A DNA stretch of 11,746 nucleotides from Desulfobacterales bacterium CG23_combo_of_CG06-09_8_20_14_all_51_8. Its GTDB lineage: Bacteria > Desulfobacterota > Desulfobacteria > Desulfobacterales > Desulfosalsimonadaceae. The position numbers were made by a program, and so were the translations under genes. The DNA lies in assembly GCA_002772195.1 (NCBI GenBank), contig PCSG01000100.1, forward strand, positions 1-11,746, given 5' to 3'. Positions 1-7,355 of this stretch are shown piece by piece (the first letter of the stretch is position 1; every line of letters begins with the position of its first letter). Below the pieces are notes generated by a model, which ran no database searches, was not told the origin of the DNA, and saw nothing but the letters and a program-made list of their open reading frames with translations.

Positions 1-1
1 A

Positions 2-1450
2 ATCCTGCTGGTTCAGGCGATACTTCCCTCGGGGTCCACTCTGGAGCAGACGGAAAAGGTCATGAACAGAGTGAGAGATCATTTTTTGCAAAATGAGAAA
101 GAAGGGGTGGATTCTCTCATAACGGTCGCGGGCATCAGTTTCGGCGGCCAGGGACAGAATATGGCCCTGGGTTTTGCCAAGCTGAAGGACTGGGAGTTGC
201 GACAGCGGCCCGATCTGAAGGTCAAGGCCATCGCAGGCCGTGCCATGAGGGCTTTTTCCCAGATAAAAGAGGGCATGGTATTCGCTTTCCCGCCGCCGCC
301 GGTCACCGAATTGGGGATGGCCACCGGGTTTGATTTTCAGTTGCTGGATCGCGGTGGTCTGGGCCATGAAAAACTCATGGCGGCCCGTAACCAGCTTCTC
401 GGCATGACCCTGCAGGACCCGCGTCTGATCCGGGTCCGGCCCAACGGCATGGAAGATGTGTCGGAATACCACATTGACGTGGATTGGGACAAGGCCGGCG
501 CTCTGGGGGTTCCCATCAGTTCCATTAACAGCTCCATCGCGGCGGCTTTCGGCAGCGCCTATATCAACGATTTTATCCAGGCCGGCCGGGTCAAAAAGGT
601 TTTCGCTCAGGTGGATGCCCCTTTTCGGATGCTGCCCCAGGATCTGGAAAAACTGTATGTGAGAAACTCCGTGGGCAAGATGGTGCCTTTCTCTTCCTTC
701 GCCACAGGCCGCTGGGCAATGGGCTCTCCCAAATTGGAACGCTACAACGCCTTTTCGTCCATCAATATCTGGGGCGAGCCGGCGCCGGGTCGCAGCACCG
801 GCGAGGCCATGGCCGCCATGGAGGAACTTGCCGCCAAATTGCCCCAGGGATTCGGCTTTGACTGGAACGGGCTGTCCTACCAGGAGCGGATGGCGACCGC
901 GCAAGGGCCGATTCTTTATGCCTTTTCCATTTTCGTGATTTTTCTTTGCGTGGCGGCTCTGTATGAAAGCTGGACCATCCCGTTTGTCAATCTGCTGATA
1001 CTGCCGCTCGGGGTTTTTGGCGCTATCGTGGCCACTTCACAGCGGGGAATGCCCAACGATGTGTATTTCCAGATCGATTTTCTGACCACCCTTGGCCTTT
1101 CCACCAAAAACGCCATTCTGATCATTCAGTTTATCAAGGAACGGCTGGGACATGGCGCCAGCCTTATTGATGCAACCCTTGGCGCCGTCAAGACGCGGTT
1201 TAGGCCCGTCATCATGACCTCGCTGGCGTTTTTCTTCGGCGTTCTGCCCCTGGCCATCGCCAACGGCGCGGGCGCGGGCGCCATGACCGCCATCGGCACG
1301 GCTGTTTGCGGCGGCATGCTTTCGGCCACATTTATCGATCTTATTTTTATTCCGCTGTTCTTTGTGCTGGTGTCCAAAATATTTAAAAGAAAGCGGGGGC
1401 AATCTCCTGAACACCCCATTGAATCCGCCGGCCTCCAGGAGGTGCGCTAA
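2..1450 (+). CDS. RND multidrug efflux permease, HAE1/AcrB type, C-terminal half (5' partial)
   Basis: This is the inner-membrane proton/drug antiporter of a tripartite efflux pump, open from the window edge, so its start lies upstream. The first readable codons (LPSGSTLEQTEKV) match the start of the second periplasmic porter region of AcrB-type proteins, near AcrB residue 570, leaving about 483 residues here. Family signatures include GQGQNMALGFAKLKDW, RAFSQIKEGMVFAF, GFDFQLLDRGGLGHEKL and RPNGMEDVSEY, followed by the docking segment INDFIQAGRVKKV. After YQERMA come TM8-TM12. TM10 holds the Lys of STKNAIL (codon 1106-1108), equivalent to the essential proton-relay AcrB Lys940. TM11-12 carry MTSLAFFFGVLPLAI and a GAGAGAMTAIGTAVCGGM stretch. 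It ends normally with a basic tail. The outer-membrane channel gene follows after one base, so the two are co-transcribed; a membrane-fusion protein is expected upstream. The family is certain; the substrate cannot be read. Confidence 0.96.
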   Translation: MLLVQAILPSGSTLEQTEKVMNRVRDHFLQNEKEGVDSLITVAGISFGGQGQNMALGFAKLKDWELRQRPDLKVKAIAGRAMRAFSQIKEGMVFAFPPPPVTELGMATGFDFQLLDRGGLGHEKLMAARNQLLGMTLQDPRLIRVRPNGMEDVSEYHIDVDWDKAGALGVPISSINSSIAAAFGSAYINDFIQAGRVKKVFAQVDAPFRMLPQDLEKLYVRNSVGKMVPFSSFATGRWAMGSPKLERYNAFSSINIWGEPAPGRSTGEAMAAMEELAAKLPQGFGFDWNGLSYQERMATAQGPILYAFSIFVIFLCVAALYESWTIPFVNLLILPLGVFGAIVATSQRGMPNDVYFQIDFLTTLGLSTKNAILIIQFIKERLGHGASLIDATLGAVKTRFRPVIMTSLAFFFGVLPLAIANGAGAGAMTAIGTAVCGGMLSATFIDLIFIPLFFVLVSKIFKRKRGQSPEHPIESAGLQEVR

Positions 1451-1451
1451 C

Positions 1452-2858
1452 ATGAGAAAACAAATCATACTTATCCTGGTCGTGTTGGTTTTTACGGCGG
1501 GCTGTACCATGGCCCCCAAATACACGCAGCCCGAGGCCCCGATTCCGGGGGAGTGGCCTCAAGGCGAGGCCTACAAAATCCCGCAGGCCGGCCCTGAAGC
1601 GCCGGCTGTCTCGGGACTGAGCTGGAAGGCGTTTTTCATTGACCCGAAGCTTCAACAGATTATCCAAACGGCGTTAGATAACAACCGGGATATGCGGATT
1701 GCCGCCTTGAATGTGGAAAGGGCGCGCGCTCTTTACGGCATTCAGCGGGCCGAGCTGTTCCCGGCGGTCAATGGGGTGGGGGAAGGCGTTAAACAACGCC
1801 TCGCTTCTGATCTTGTAAGCCCCGGGAATTCGAGGACAATCGAACAATACAGCGTGGGCTTAGGCATCGCCGCCTGGGAGATGGATTTTTTCGGCCGGAT
1901 CCGCAGCCTGAAAGACCAGGCACTGGAAGAATATCTGGCCACGGATGAGGCCCGCAGCAGCGCCCAGATCGCGCTGGTGTCCGAGGTCGCCAGGGTTTAT
2001 CTGGCCCTTGCCGCGGACCGGGAAAATCTCAAACTGGCCCGGTCCACACTGACTTCCCAGCAGGCCGCCTATGATTTAATCAAACGTCAATATGAAGTCG
2101 GTGTCGCCTCTGAACTGGACTTGCGCCAGGCGCAAATCCCGGTGGATGCGGCCCGGGGAGATGTCGCCCGGTTCACGCAAACCACGGCCCAGGACCAGAA
2201 CGCATTAACCCTTCTGGCAGGCTCCCCGGTGCCAAAGGATCTTTTGCCGTCGGATCTGGCAAGGTGTAATCCGTCAAAAGAAATTTTTGCAGGCCTGTCC
2301 TCCGAGGCGCTTTTGAACCGGCCGGACATTATGGCCGCGGAACATCGGCTGCGGGGCGCGTATGCCTTTATCGGGGCGGCCCGGGCTTCCTTTTTCCCGC
2401 GCATTTCGCTGACCACCTCCATTGGAACGGCCAGTGACGAGTTGTCCGGTCTTTTCGGTTCCGGCTCCGGCACGTGGAGCTTCGTTCCTCAGATCACCGT
2501 GCCGATTTTCGATGCCCGAACCTGGGCCGCATACAGGGTCAGCAAGGCGCAACAGGAAATCGCCCTGGCCCAGTATGAAAAAACGATTCAGACCGCCTTC
2601 AGGGAAGTGGCCGATTCTCTTGCCGTGCAGGGCACGGTAGACCGGCAGGTGGCTGCCCAGATGTCTCTGACAAAAGCGGTTGCAGATACTTATCGCCTTT
2701 CAAATCAGCGTTATACGAAGGGCATTGACAGTTACCTGGGCGCCCTGGATGCGCAGCGATCACTTTATGCCGCGCAGCAGGGACTGATTTCTCTCCGCCT
2801 GGCCAAACTCGCCAACCAGGTGCGGCTTTATGCGGTATTGGGCGGCGGCGGCGAATAG
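1452..2858 (+). CDS. Outer-membrane efflux lipoprotein, OprM/NodT (TolC-like) family
   Basis: This is the trimeric outer-membrane channel that completes the tripartite RND pump. The 468-residue length is typical of OprM/CusC/NodT proteins. The start is ATG 1452, preceded by AGGAGGT at 1437-1443 inside the end of the permease gene (8-base spacing); an upstream in-frame start at 1362 is rejected because it would remove the signal peptide. The N-terminus MRKQIILILVVLVFTAGC is a lipoprotein signal with the acylated Cys at residue 18 and Thr at +2, compatible with outer-membrane sorting. The mature start (PKYTQPEAPIPGEW) is typical of the family. Two OEP repeats follow, with markers such as NNRDMRIAALNVERAR, WEMDFFGRIRSLKDQALEEY, LLNRPDIMAAEHRLRGA and PIFDARTWAAYRVSKAQQE. 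The C-terminal repeat ends with YLGALDAQRSLYAAQQ. The next gene begins 18 bases later. Confidence 0.95.
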   Translation: MRKQIILILVVLVFTAGCTMAPKYTQPEAPIPGEWPQGEAYKIPQAGPEAPAVSGLSWKAFFIDPKLQQIIQTALDNNRDMRIAALNVERARALYGIQRAELFPAVNGVGEGVKQRLASDLVSPGNSRTIEQYSVGLGIAAWEMDFFGRIRSLKDQALEEYLATDEARSSAQIALVSEVARVYLALAADRENLKLARSTLTSQQAAYDLIKRQYEVGVASELDLRQAQIPVDAARGDVARFTQTTAQDQNALTLLAGSPVPKDLLPSDLARCNPSKEIFAGLSSEALLNRPDIMAAEHRLRGAYAFIGAARASFFPRISLTTSIGTASDELSGLFGSGSGTWSFVPQITVPIFDARTWAAYRVSKAQQEIALAQYEKTIQTAFREVADSLAVQGTVDRQVAAQMSLTKAVADTYRLSNQRYTKGIDSYLGALDAQRSLYAAQQGLISLRLAKLANQVRLYAVLGGGGE

Positions 2859-2876
2859 ATGATGGGAGGAAATATG

Positions 2877-3827
2877 ATGATAGAGAAAAAATTACTGGTC
2901 CTGGTGGATGGTTCTGAACGGGCCATACAGACGGTGAACTATGTAAAAGCGTTTATGCCGGTCGATAAAAATACGCGGATTGTGTTGTTTCATGTGTTCA
3001 GCGGCCTGCCGGAAGCATATCGGGACTTGGAGACGCATCCCAACTGTGCTATCGCATTGGAAAAATTGAAAAATCAGGAAACAGAGCAGCAAAAAAAAAT
3101 TATGGCGTATCTGGAACAGGCCAAAAAAATTCTGATCACCGGCGGGTTTCCGGAGGAGTCCGTTGAAATCAAATTTCATCCCTTAACAAAAGGGGTCGCC
3201 CGGGACATCATCGACGAAGCGAGAAACGGTTACAGTGCGGTTGTCTTGAGAAGGCGGGGAATGGGCGCGTTAAAGAGGATCATACTGGGCAGTGTCGCCG
3301 TTAAATTATTGCAATCCTTAAATTTCATCCCGCTTATATTCGTGGGGCCGGCCCCTCCGGTTAAAAAAATATTGCTGGCTGTGGATGGTTCGCCTTCTTC
3401 GATGAAAGCGATTGAATTTACCGCCGGATTTTTAGGCGGCCATGACTATGAGGCCTGCATTTTTCATGCAATTCCAGGCCTGGGGGCTATCCATTTTGAC
3501 CTGACGGAAGTTCATCAACTGGGATGTTCCGAAGCAGAAACGCCGGATACCTGCATTGAGGCATTTAAATTAAAAGTCGTGCAACGGTTTCAGGATATAA
3601 AAAAGGGTCTCATCGCATCCGGGTTTGATGCGGGGAAAATATCTGAAAAAATAATTACCGGTGTGATCAGCCGGTCCGAAGCCATTGTCAAGGAAGCGGA
3701 AGCCGGTGGTTATGGCACTATCGTGGTCGGGCGAAGGGGCCTTTCAAAAGTGGAGGCGTTTTTTATGGGCCGGGTTGGTCATAAGGTTGTGTATGGGGGG
3801 AACCAATTTACGGTCTGGGTTGTCTGA
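2877..3827 (+). CDS. Tandem-domain universal stress protein (two USP domains)
   Basis: This is a predicted cytoplasmic stress protein of 316 residues with two UspA folds in one chain. Domain 1 starts at KKLLVLVDGS (Asp11) and domain 2 at KKILLAVDGSP (Asp170). Each ends with a version of the nucleotide-binding loop, whose usual form is G-x2-G-x9-G-S/T. Domain 1 reads RRRGMGALKRIILGS (residues 125-139), with the first Gly replaced by Arg. Domain 2 reads GRRGLSKVEAFFMGR (285-299), with the final Ser/Thr replaced by Arg. ATP binding may therefore be altered in both halves. ATG 2877 was chosen because GGGAGG at 2864-2869 lies 7 bases upstream; ATG codons at 2859, 2862 and 2874 are possible but badly spaced. 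With 18 bases after the efflux channel gene and no terminator, it is probably the last gene of the pump operon. Its specific role is unknown. Confidence 0.9.
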   Translation: MIEKKLLVLVDGSERAIQTVNYVKAFMPVDKNTRIVLFHVFSGLPEAYRDLETHPNCAIALEKLKNQETEQQKKIMAYLEQAKKILITGGFPEESVEIKFHPLTKGVARDIIDEARNGYSAVVLRRRGMGALKRIILGSVAVKLLQSLNFIPLIFVGPAPPVKKILLAVDGSPSSMKAIEFTAGFLGGHDYEACIFHAIPGLGAIHFDLTEVHQLGCSEAETPDTCIEAFKLKVVQRFQDIKKGLIASGFDAGKISEKIITGVISRSEAIVKEAEAGGYGTIVVGRRGLSKVEAFFMGRVGHKVVYGGNQFTVWVV

Positions 3828-3896
3828 TGATAAACGTCAGGCTATCATCCGGCAAACCATTCGGGCAAACGATATCCAATAAATGAATCAAGCATC

Positions 3897-3925
3897 TTGA
3901 TCTTGACCTTGTTTTTTCATATAGT
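3897..3925 (+). promoter_or_regulatory. Putative sigma-70 promoter for the acyltransferase gene
   Basis: TTGATC at 3897-3902 and TATAGT at 3920-3925 are separated by exactly 17 bases, in the 131-base gap after the USP gene. They match the -35 and -10 consensus at four and five of six positions. The start codon at 3959 is about 33 bases downstream, leaving room for a short leader with its ribosome-binding site. It suggests the acyltransferase has its own transcription start. It is a pattern match only. Confidence 0.45.
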
Positions 3926-3958
3926 GCTTTCGTCGCTATTCTGGAAAGGAGAGCTGCT

Positions 3959-4873
3959 GTGTGGAAAAAAATAATTGGTACGGCGCGGGGTGTGTCGGCC
4001 TTATTCTTGATTCTGTTAAACACCCTGCTGTGGATGATTCCCCTCTATATCGCCGGGATTTTTAAATTTCTTCTCCCCATGTCCTGGTTCCGGAAAATTT
4101 TCAATAAAATCATTACATTTACCTGCAACTCCGGGAGTAGTTGGAACAACTTCATTATCGATATGACCCAGAATATCCGCTGGGATGTCCTGGGCCATGA
4201 GAATCTGCGGAAAAAAGACTCCTATCTGGTGCTTTCCAATCACCAGACCTGGGTGGACATCCTGGTTCTGGAAAAGATTTTCATCAACCGGATCCCATTC
4301 CTGAAATTTTTCATCAAGCAGGAGCTGCGCTGGATTCCGGTCCTGGGGTTTTCCTGTTGGGCCCTGGATTATCCGTTCATGAAACGCTATTCCCGGGAAT
4401 TCTTAGAAAAAAATCCCCACCTCCGGGGAAGAGACCTGGAAATCACGCGCAAGGCCTGTGAAAAATTCCGGGACATGCCGGTGTCCGTGATGAATTTTGT
4501 GGAAGGGACCCGGTTCCGGCCTGAAAAACATGAAAAACAGCAATCTCCGTTTACCCATCTCCTGCGTCCCAAGGCCGGAGGCACGGCCCTGGTGCTGGAC
4601 GCCCTGGGAGACAAGCTCCAGACGATTCTGGATGTGACCATCTATTATCCGGGCGGCCCCAAAGGTGTCTGGGCGTTTTTTTGCGGAGAAGTCGCGGAAG
4701 TTGTTGTCAGAATCGAAAAACTGGCGGTCACGTCCGAGGTTCTCGGAGACTATTTTCAGGATGCCGAATTTAAACACCGGTTTCAGCGCTGGATAAACGG
4801 TCTCTGGGAAAAAAAGGACGCCCGCCTGAAAGCGCTCGCCCAAACCCGGGACCGGGCTGAAATGGCCAACTGA
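3959..4873 (+). CDS. yihG: YihG-like membrane acyltransferase (PlsC/LPLAT family)
   Basis: This is a predicted inner-membrane acyltransferase of 304 residues, in the family that moves acyl chains onto glycerophospholipid acceptors. The start is GTG 3959, supported by AAGGAG at 3946-3951 with 7-base spacing. Residues about 11-41 form a hydrophobic N-terminal membrane region. The PlsC motifs appear in order: SNHQTWVD with the catalytic H95-x4-D100; FIKQELRWIPVLG (about 118-130); NFVEGTRF (179-186); and LRPKAGG (202-208). The blocks CWALDYPFMKRYSREFL, CEKFR and the C-terminal FQRWINGLWEKKD match what I recall of E. coli YihG, also close in length (about 310). So I place it in the YihG subgroup rather than with the lysophosphatidate acyltransferase PlsC itself; the acceptor lipid is not established. 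It converges on the MFS gene with 8 bases between stops and no recognisable terminator. Confidence 0.9.
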   Translation: MWKKIIGTARGVSALFLILLNTLLWMIPLYIAGIFKFLLPMSWFRKIFNKIITFTCNSGSSWNNFIIDMTQNIRWDVLGHENLRKKDSYLVLSNHQTWVDILVLEKIFINRIPFLKFFIKQELRWIPVLGFSCWALDYPFMKRYSREFLEKNPHLRGRDLEITRKACEKFRDMPVSVMNFVEGTRFRPEKHEKQQSPFTHLLRPKAGGTALVLDALGDKLQTILDVTIYYPGGPKGVWAFFCGEVAEVVVRIEKLAVTSEVLGDYFQDAEFKHRFQRWINGLWEKKDARLKALAQTRDRAEMAN

Positions 4874-4881
4874 GCGCTTCT

Positions 4882-6063
4882 TTATTTTTTGACGGCGGCC
4901 GCAAATAAGATAAATAGCAGGGCCGACACCGCAGCCGTGGCGGAGCCGAAATAAAAGGTCGCGGCCGGCGACACCCGGTCCCAGAGCCACCCGCCGAAAA
5001 GACTTGCGGGCAGCATGGCCATGCCCACCACCGCATTATAAACCCCGAAAGCGGTGGCCTTGAAATCCGCCGGGATGAGAGTGGTGAGAAAAGCCTTTTG
5101 AATGCCTTCCGTCAGCCCCATGAAAAGGCCGTACAGACAAAATAAAATCCAGACGCCCGTCGCGCTTGAAACAGCGGCGAATCCGAAATACAGGATGGAA
5201 AACAATACAAACCCCAGGAAAATGACCCGCTTTTTGCCGAATCGGTCCGCCGCCATGCCGGACGGAATCGCGGACAAGGAATAGACCAGATTAAATACCA
5301 GATAGACAATCGGTATCATTGCCGTGGATACGCCGACCTGCTGGGCGCGCAGGATCAGAAAGACATCGCTGGAATTGCCGATGGCGAAAATTCCGGCAAT
5401 GCCGACGAAACAGTTGAACCGCCAGTCAAAATGGCGAAAGGTCAGCTTCGGTCTGTCCGCAGGGGCGATGGCGGGTTTCTTTTTTTCCGTGATAAAAATA
5501 ATGATGAGCGCGACGCTGATAACGCCCGGTATCATGGAAAGCCAGAACACCTTGCGGTAATCGTTTGCCAAAGCGCTGAGTAGCAAAAACGCCAGGGCCG
5601 GGCCGACGACCGCGCCCATGGTGTCCAGTGCCCGGTGAAACCCGAAGGCCCTGCCGAGCCATGCGCTGTGACTTGACTCCGCTATAATGGCGTCCCTCGG
5701 GGCCGTCCGGATGCCTTTCCCGAACCGGTCAATCAACCGGGACCCCATCACCTGATGCCATCCCGAGGCCATGGCGATCAATGGCCGGCTGAGGGTTGAG
5801 ATGCCGTAGCCGGCTGCCATCAGCCACTTGCGATTGCCGATGCGGTCCGACGTCCAGCCGGAAAAAACCTTGATCAAACTGGCAGTCGATTCCGCAAGAC
5901 CTTCGATCAGCCCGATAACGGACTTGTTCACCCCGAGCACATTGGCCAGAAAAAGCGGGACCAGGGGATAGATCATCTCGGAGCTGACATCCATAAAGAA
6001 GCTGACGAGACCTGCCACCGTCACATTTCTACCGAATCCGAAAAATTTATTTTTACGCTTCAT
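4882..6063 (-). CDS. MFS transporter, 12 TM
   Basis: This is a secondary transporter of the major facilitator superfamily, 393 residues, the usual size for a 12-helix member. The start is ATG at 6063 (MKRKNKFF), with GGAAAGG ending 9 bases upstream on the minus strand. The longer frame would need a TTG at 6114 without a good ribosome-binding site. Two cytoplasmic motif-A loops mark the pseudo-twofold repeat: GWTSDRIGNRK (69-79) and SGMAADRFGKKRV (268-280). The N-half markers FMDVSSEMIYPLVPLFL (23-39), GLIEGLAEST (51-60) and DRFGKGIRTAPRDAIIAES (112-130) are typical of a subgroup I recognise from archaea, cyanobacteria and delta-proteobacteria (MJ1317-like). Hydrophobic segments continue to the C-terminus (ALLFILFAAA). 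Substrate unknown; efflux is common in this group. It is the only gene of its transcription unit visible here. Confidence 0.9.
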   Translation of the reverse strand: MKRKNKFFGFGRNVTVAGLVSFFMDVSSEMIYPLVPLFLANVLGVNKSVIGLIEGLAESTASLIKVFSGWTSDRIGNRKWLMAAGYGISTLSRPLIAMASGWHQVMGSRLIDRFGKGIRTAPRDAIIAESSHSAWLGRAFGFHRALDTMGAVVGPALAFLLLSALANDYRKVFWLSMIPGVISVALIIIFITEKKKPAIAPADRPKLTFRHFDWRFNCFVGIAGIFAIGNSSDVFLILRAQQVGVSTAMIPIVYLVFNLVYSLSAIPSGMAADRFGKKRVIFLGFVLFSILYFGFAAVSSATGVWILFCLYGLFMGLTEGIQKAFLTTLIPADFKATAFGVYNAVVGMAMLPASLFGGWLWDRVSPAATFYFGSATAAVSALLFILFAAAVKK

Positions 6064-6118
6064 TTCATTATGCCTTTCCACTTTCTTTGTGGCACGAAAA
6101 ACCGGATTAATCAAAAAA

Positions 6119-6255
6119 TTGATGCGCCCGTAAAAAGTCCCGAATCACGTCATGCCCGCGAAGGCGGGCATCCAGAATCACTCGTTATCATTAGATTCCC
6201 GCCTTCGCGGGAATGACGAAAAGTGACGGTTTTCGACTTTTTACGGGTCTGTCAA
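6119..6255. repeat. MITE-like palindromic element: two inverted hairpin units inside terminal inverted repeats
   Basis: The ends are inverted repeats. CCCGTAAAAAGTC at 6127-6139 is the exact complement of GACTTTTTACGGG at 6235-6247. The match continues imperfectly to 21 bases (17 identical) when 6119-6126 and 6248-6255 are included. Inside lie two copies, in opposite orientation, of a roughly 28-base hairpin unit: ATGCCCGC-GAAG-GCGGGCAT at 6152-6171 and ATTCCCGC-CTTC-GCGGGAAT at 6195-6214, each with 8 paired bases and a 4-base loop. No ORF is present. The form is that of a non-autonomous palindromic or REP-doublet element; hairpins of this sequence type are common in intergenic DNA of several proteobacterial and Desulfobacterota genomes. 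I see no convincing target-site duplication. It lies 55 bases upstream of the MFS start and could also act as a transcription barrier. Confidence 0.8.
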
Positions 6256-6398
6256 AAATAGTCATTCCGTCTCTCTTGCGGTTGTCCCTCATTACCAAAT
6301 GATAATGTTCCCATCATATCCATGTCATTTCCAGATGATAGGATTTTTCCAAAAATCGAACCACCCGTGCGCATCCGAGTATCCGGAGGATTCCTGTC
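6256..6398. other. Intergenic stretch, no gene seen
   Basis: This is AT-leaning DNA between the palindromic element and the small split ORF. It contains a 10-base imperfect direct repeat, CCAAATGATA at 6295-6304 and CCAGATGATA at 6331-6340, 36 bases apart, and a GATAAT -10-like hexamer at 6301-6306 with only a weak -35 (TTGCGG at 6276-6281, 19-base spacer). No coding signature is seen in this stretch. Confidence 0.4.
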
Positions 6399-6555
6399 AT
6401 GAAAAAAGTTTTAATTGTTTGGTGTTATATTATTGTTTTTTGCGGGGCGGTCGTTTGACCGGCATGTCGGTGACTCATTGAACGCAGACCCTGAAATGTG
6501 CGATACGTTCTGGCGCATTTTGTCTGACAATATGGATGCTCATAAAAATAAGTAA
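6399..6555 (+). pseudogene. Small secreted-peptide-like ORF split between two frames (degraded or frameshifted)
   Basis: An ATG at 6399 has a good ribosome-binding site (GGAGGA at 6385-6390, 8-base spacing). It encodes 19 residues, MKKVLIVWCYIIVFCGAVV, then TGA at 6456-6458. The basic start and hydrophobic run look like a signal peptide without a mature part. The frame one base to the right is open from 6415 to TAA 6553-6555 and, after an alternative hydrophobic stretch, continues as RSFDRHVGDSLNADPE and then MCDTFWRILSDNMDAHKNK, which has ordinary protein-like composition. Removing one base from the T6 tract (6436-6441) would join both parts into a 51-residue peptide with a signal-like N-terminus ending in VFAG. 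It could be a frameshifted pseudogene, a sequencing error, a slippage-controlled gene or coincidence. No known family is recognised. It sits upstream of the two-component operon on the same strand. Confidence 0.35.
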
Positions 6556-6564
6556 CTTATTGAA

Positions 6565-6593
6565 TTGATATTTTGAAATGGGTGTTTTACGAT
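6565..6593 (+). promoter_or_regulatory. Putative sigma-70 promoter for the two-component operon
   Basis: TTGATA at 6565-6570 (five of six matches to the -35 consensus) and TACGAT at 6588-6593 (four of six to the -10) are 17 bases apart. The response-regulator start at 6678 is about 80 bases downstream, so the leader would be moderately long. Pattern match only. Confidence 0.4.
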
Positions 6594-6677
6594 GGGGCTG
6601 CATATTCCGGTATTTTTTAGAACCGGGACGCGGCCTTTTGTTTGTGAGGGTGTTATTTCAAAAAGGAAAATCGTTTG

Positions 6678-7355
6678 ATGCGATTATTGCTGGTGGAAGA
6701 TGATTTAAAAATCGCCCAGTTCGTTTCCCAGGGCCTGCGGGAAGCCGGGTTTGCTGTGGATCATGCGCCAAACGGCGAGGACGGGCTGCATATGGCCTTA
6801 ACCGAGCCCTATGATGTGGCCGTGATGGATATCATGCTGCCGCGAATTGACGGTCTGACTTTGATCGAGGAAATCCGCAAACACAATATCCATACTCCCG
6901 TGTTGATATTGAGCGCCAAGCGAACCGTGGACGACCGAGTCAAAGGCCTTCAAACCGGAGGAGACGATTATTTAACCAAGCCCTTTGCGTTTTCCGAACT
7001 TCTGGCCCGGGTCCAGGCCCTGATCCGCCGGGCGAATGGTGTTGTCAATCCCTCAAAATTACAGGTCGGAGATTTGACTCTGGATCTGCAAACCCGGCGG
7101 GTCGAGCGGTCCGGAAAAAAGATTGAGATTCAGCCCCTGGAATTTTCCCTGCTGGAGTATCTGATGCGAAACGCCAGCCAGGTGGTGTCTAAAACCATGA
7201 TCATGGAGCATGTCTGGGATTATAACTTTAACCCCCAGACCAATGTGGTGGAGGCCCGGATGTGCCGTTTGCGGGACAAGGTGGACCGGGATTTTGAACC
7301 CAAACTGATTCATACCATCCGGGGCGTGGGATATGTTCTTAAAGCGGATGAATGA
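6678..7355 (+). CDS. OmpR/PhoB-family response regulator
   Basis: This is a DNA-binding response regulator of 225 residues, the normal length for the OmpR/PhoB class. ATG 6678 gives the usual start MRLLLVEDD; a TTG one codon earlier is closer to the AAGGA at 6663-6667 and could also initiate. Receiver domain 1-118: acidic residues E7, D8 and D9, phospho-acceptor D51 in VMDIMLP, S79 in LSAK and K101 in DDYLTKPF, all intact. The C-terminal winged helix (about 128-225) includes LEFSLLEYLMRNASQVVSK, the recognition-helix region TNVVEARMCRLRDKVD and HTIRGVGYVLK. The sequence is most like the CusR/PmrA end of the family. The kinase gene overlaps by 8 bases, so translation is coupled. Candidate targets are the adjacent eptA and LTA-synthase-like genes, whose shared control region carries spaced direct repeats; this is inference. 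Confidence 0.95.
   Translation: MRLLLVEDDLKIAQFVSQGLREAGFAVDHAPNGEDGLHMALTEPYDVAVMDIMLPRIDGLTLIEEIRKHNIHTPVLILSAKRTVDDRVKGLQTGGDDYLTKPFAFSELLARVQALIRRANGVVNPSKLQVGDLTLDLQTRRVERSGKKIEIQPLEFSLLEYLMRNASQVVSKTMIMEHVWDYNFNPQTNVVEARMCRLRDKVDRDFEPKLIHTIRGVGYVLKADE

Noticed and set aside
1037..1525. 162-codon open frame on the minus strand across the RND/OprM junction
   Set aside because: It lies opposite two strongly conserved genes, has low-complexity basic composition, and shows no convincing ribosome-binding site or family motif.
3826..3849. 7-bp stem-loop (GATGATA / TATCATC) at the USP stop codon, possible terminator
   Set aside because: It is AT-rich and weak, with a 10-base loop and no following T tract.
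4403..5036. Long minus-strand open frames (up to 195 codons) across the acyltransferase/MFS junction
   Set aside because: They overlap well-supported genes and their products lack domain signatures; they are codon-bias shadows.
6152..6214. Two similar GC hairpins that might suggest a CRISPR array
   Set aside because: There are only two copies, in opposite orientation, each a simple palindrome, with no regular spacers and no cas gene in the window.
6250..6255. Perfect TTGACA on the minus strand at the edge of the palindromic element, a possible outward promoter for the MFS gene
   Set aside because: No -10-like hexamer occurs at 16-18 bases spacing; the match is part of the terminal inverted repeat.
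6299..6481. 60-codon plus-strand open frame in the gap before the two-component system
   Set aside because: It lacks a ribosome-binding site and has a non-protein-like composition; the ATG at 6399 in another frame is far better supported.
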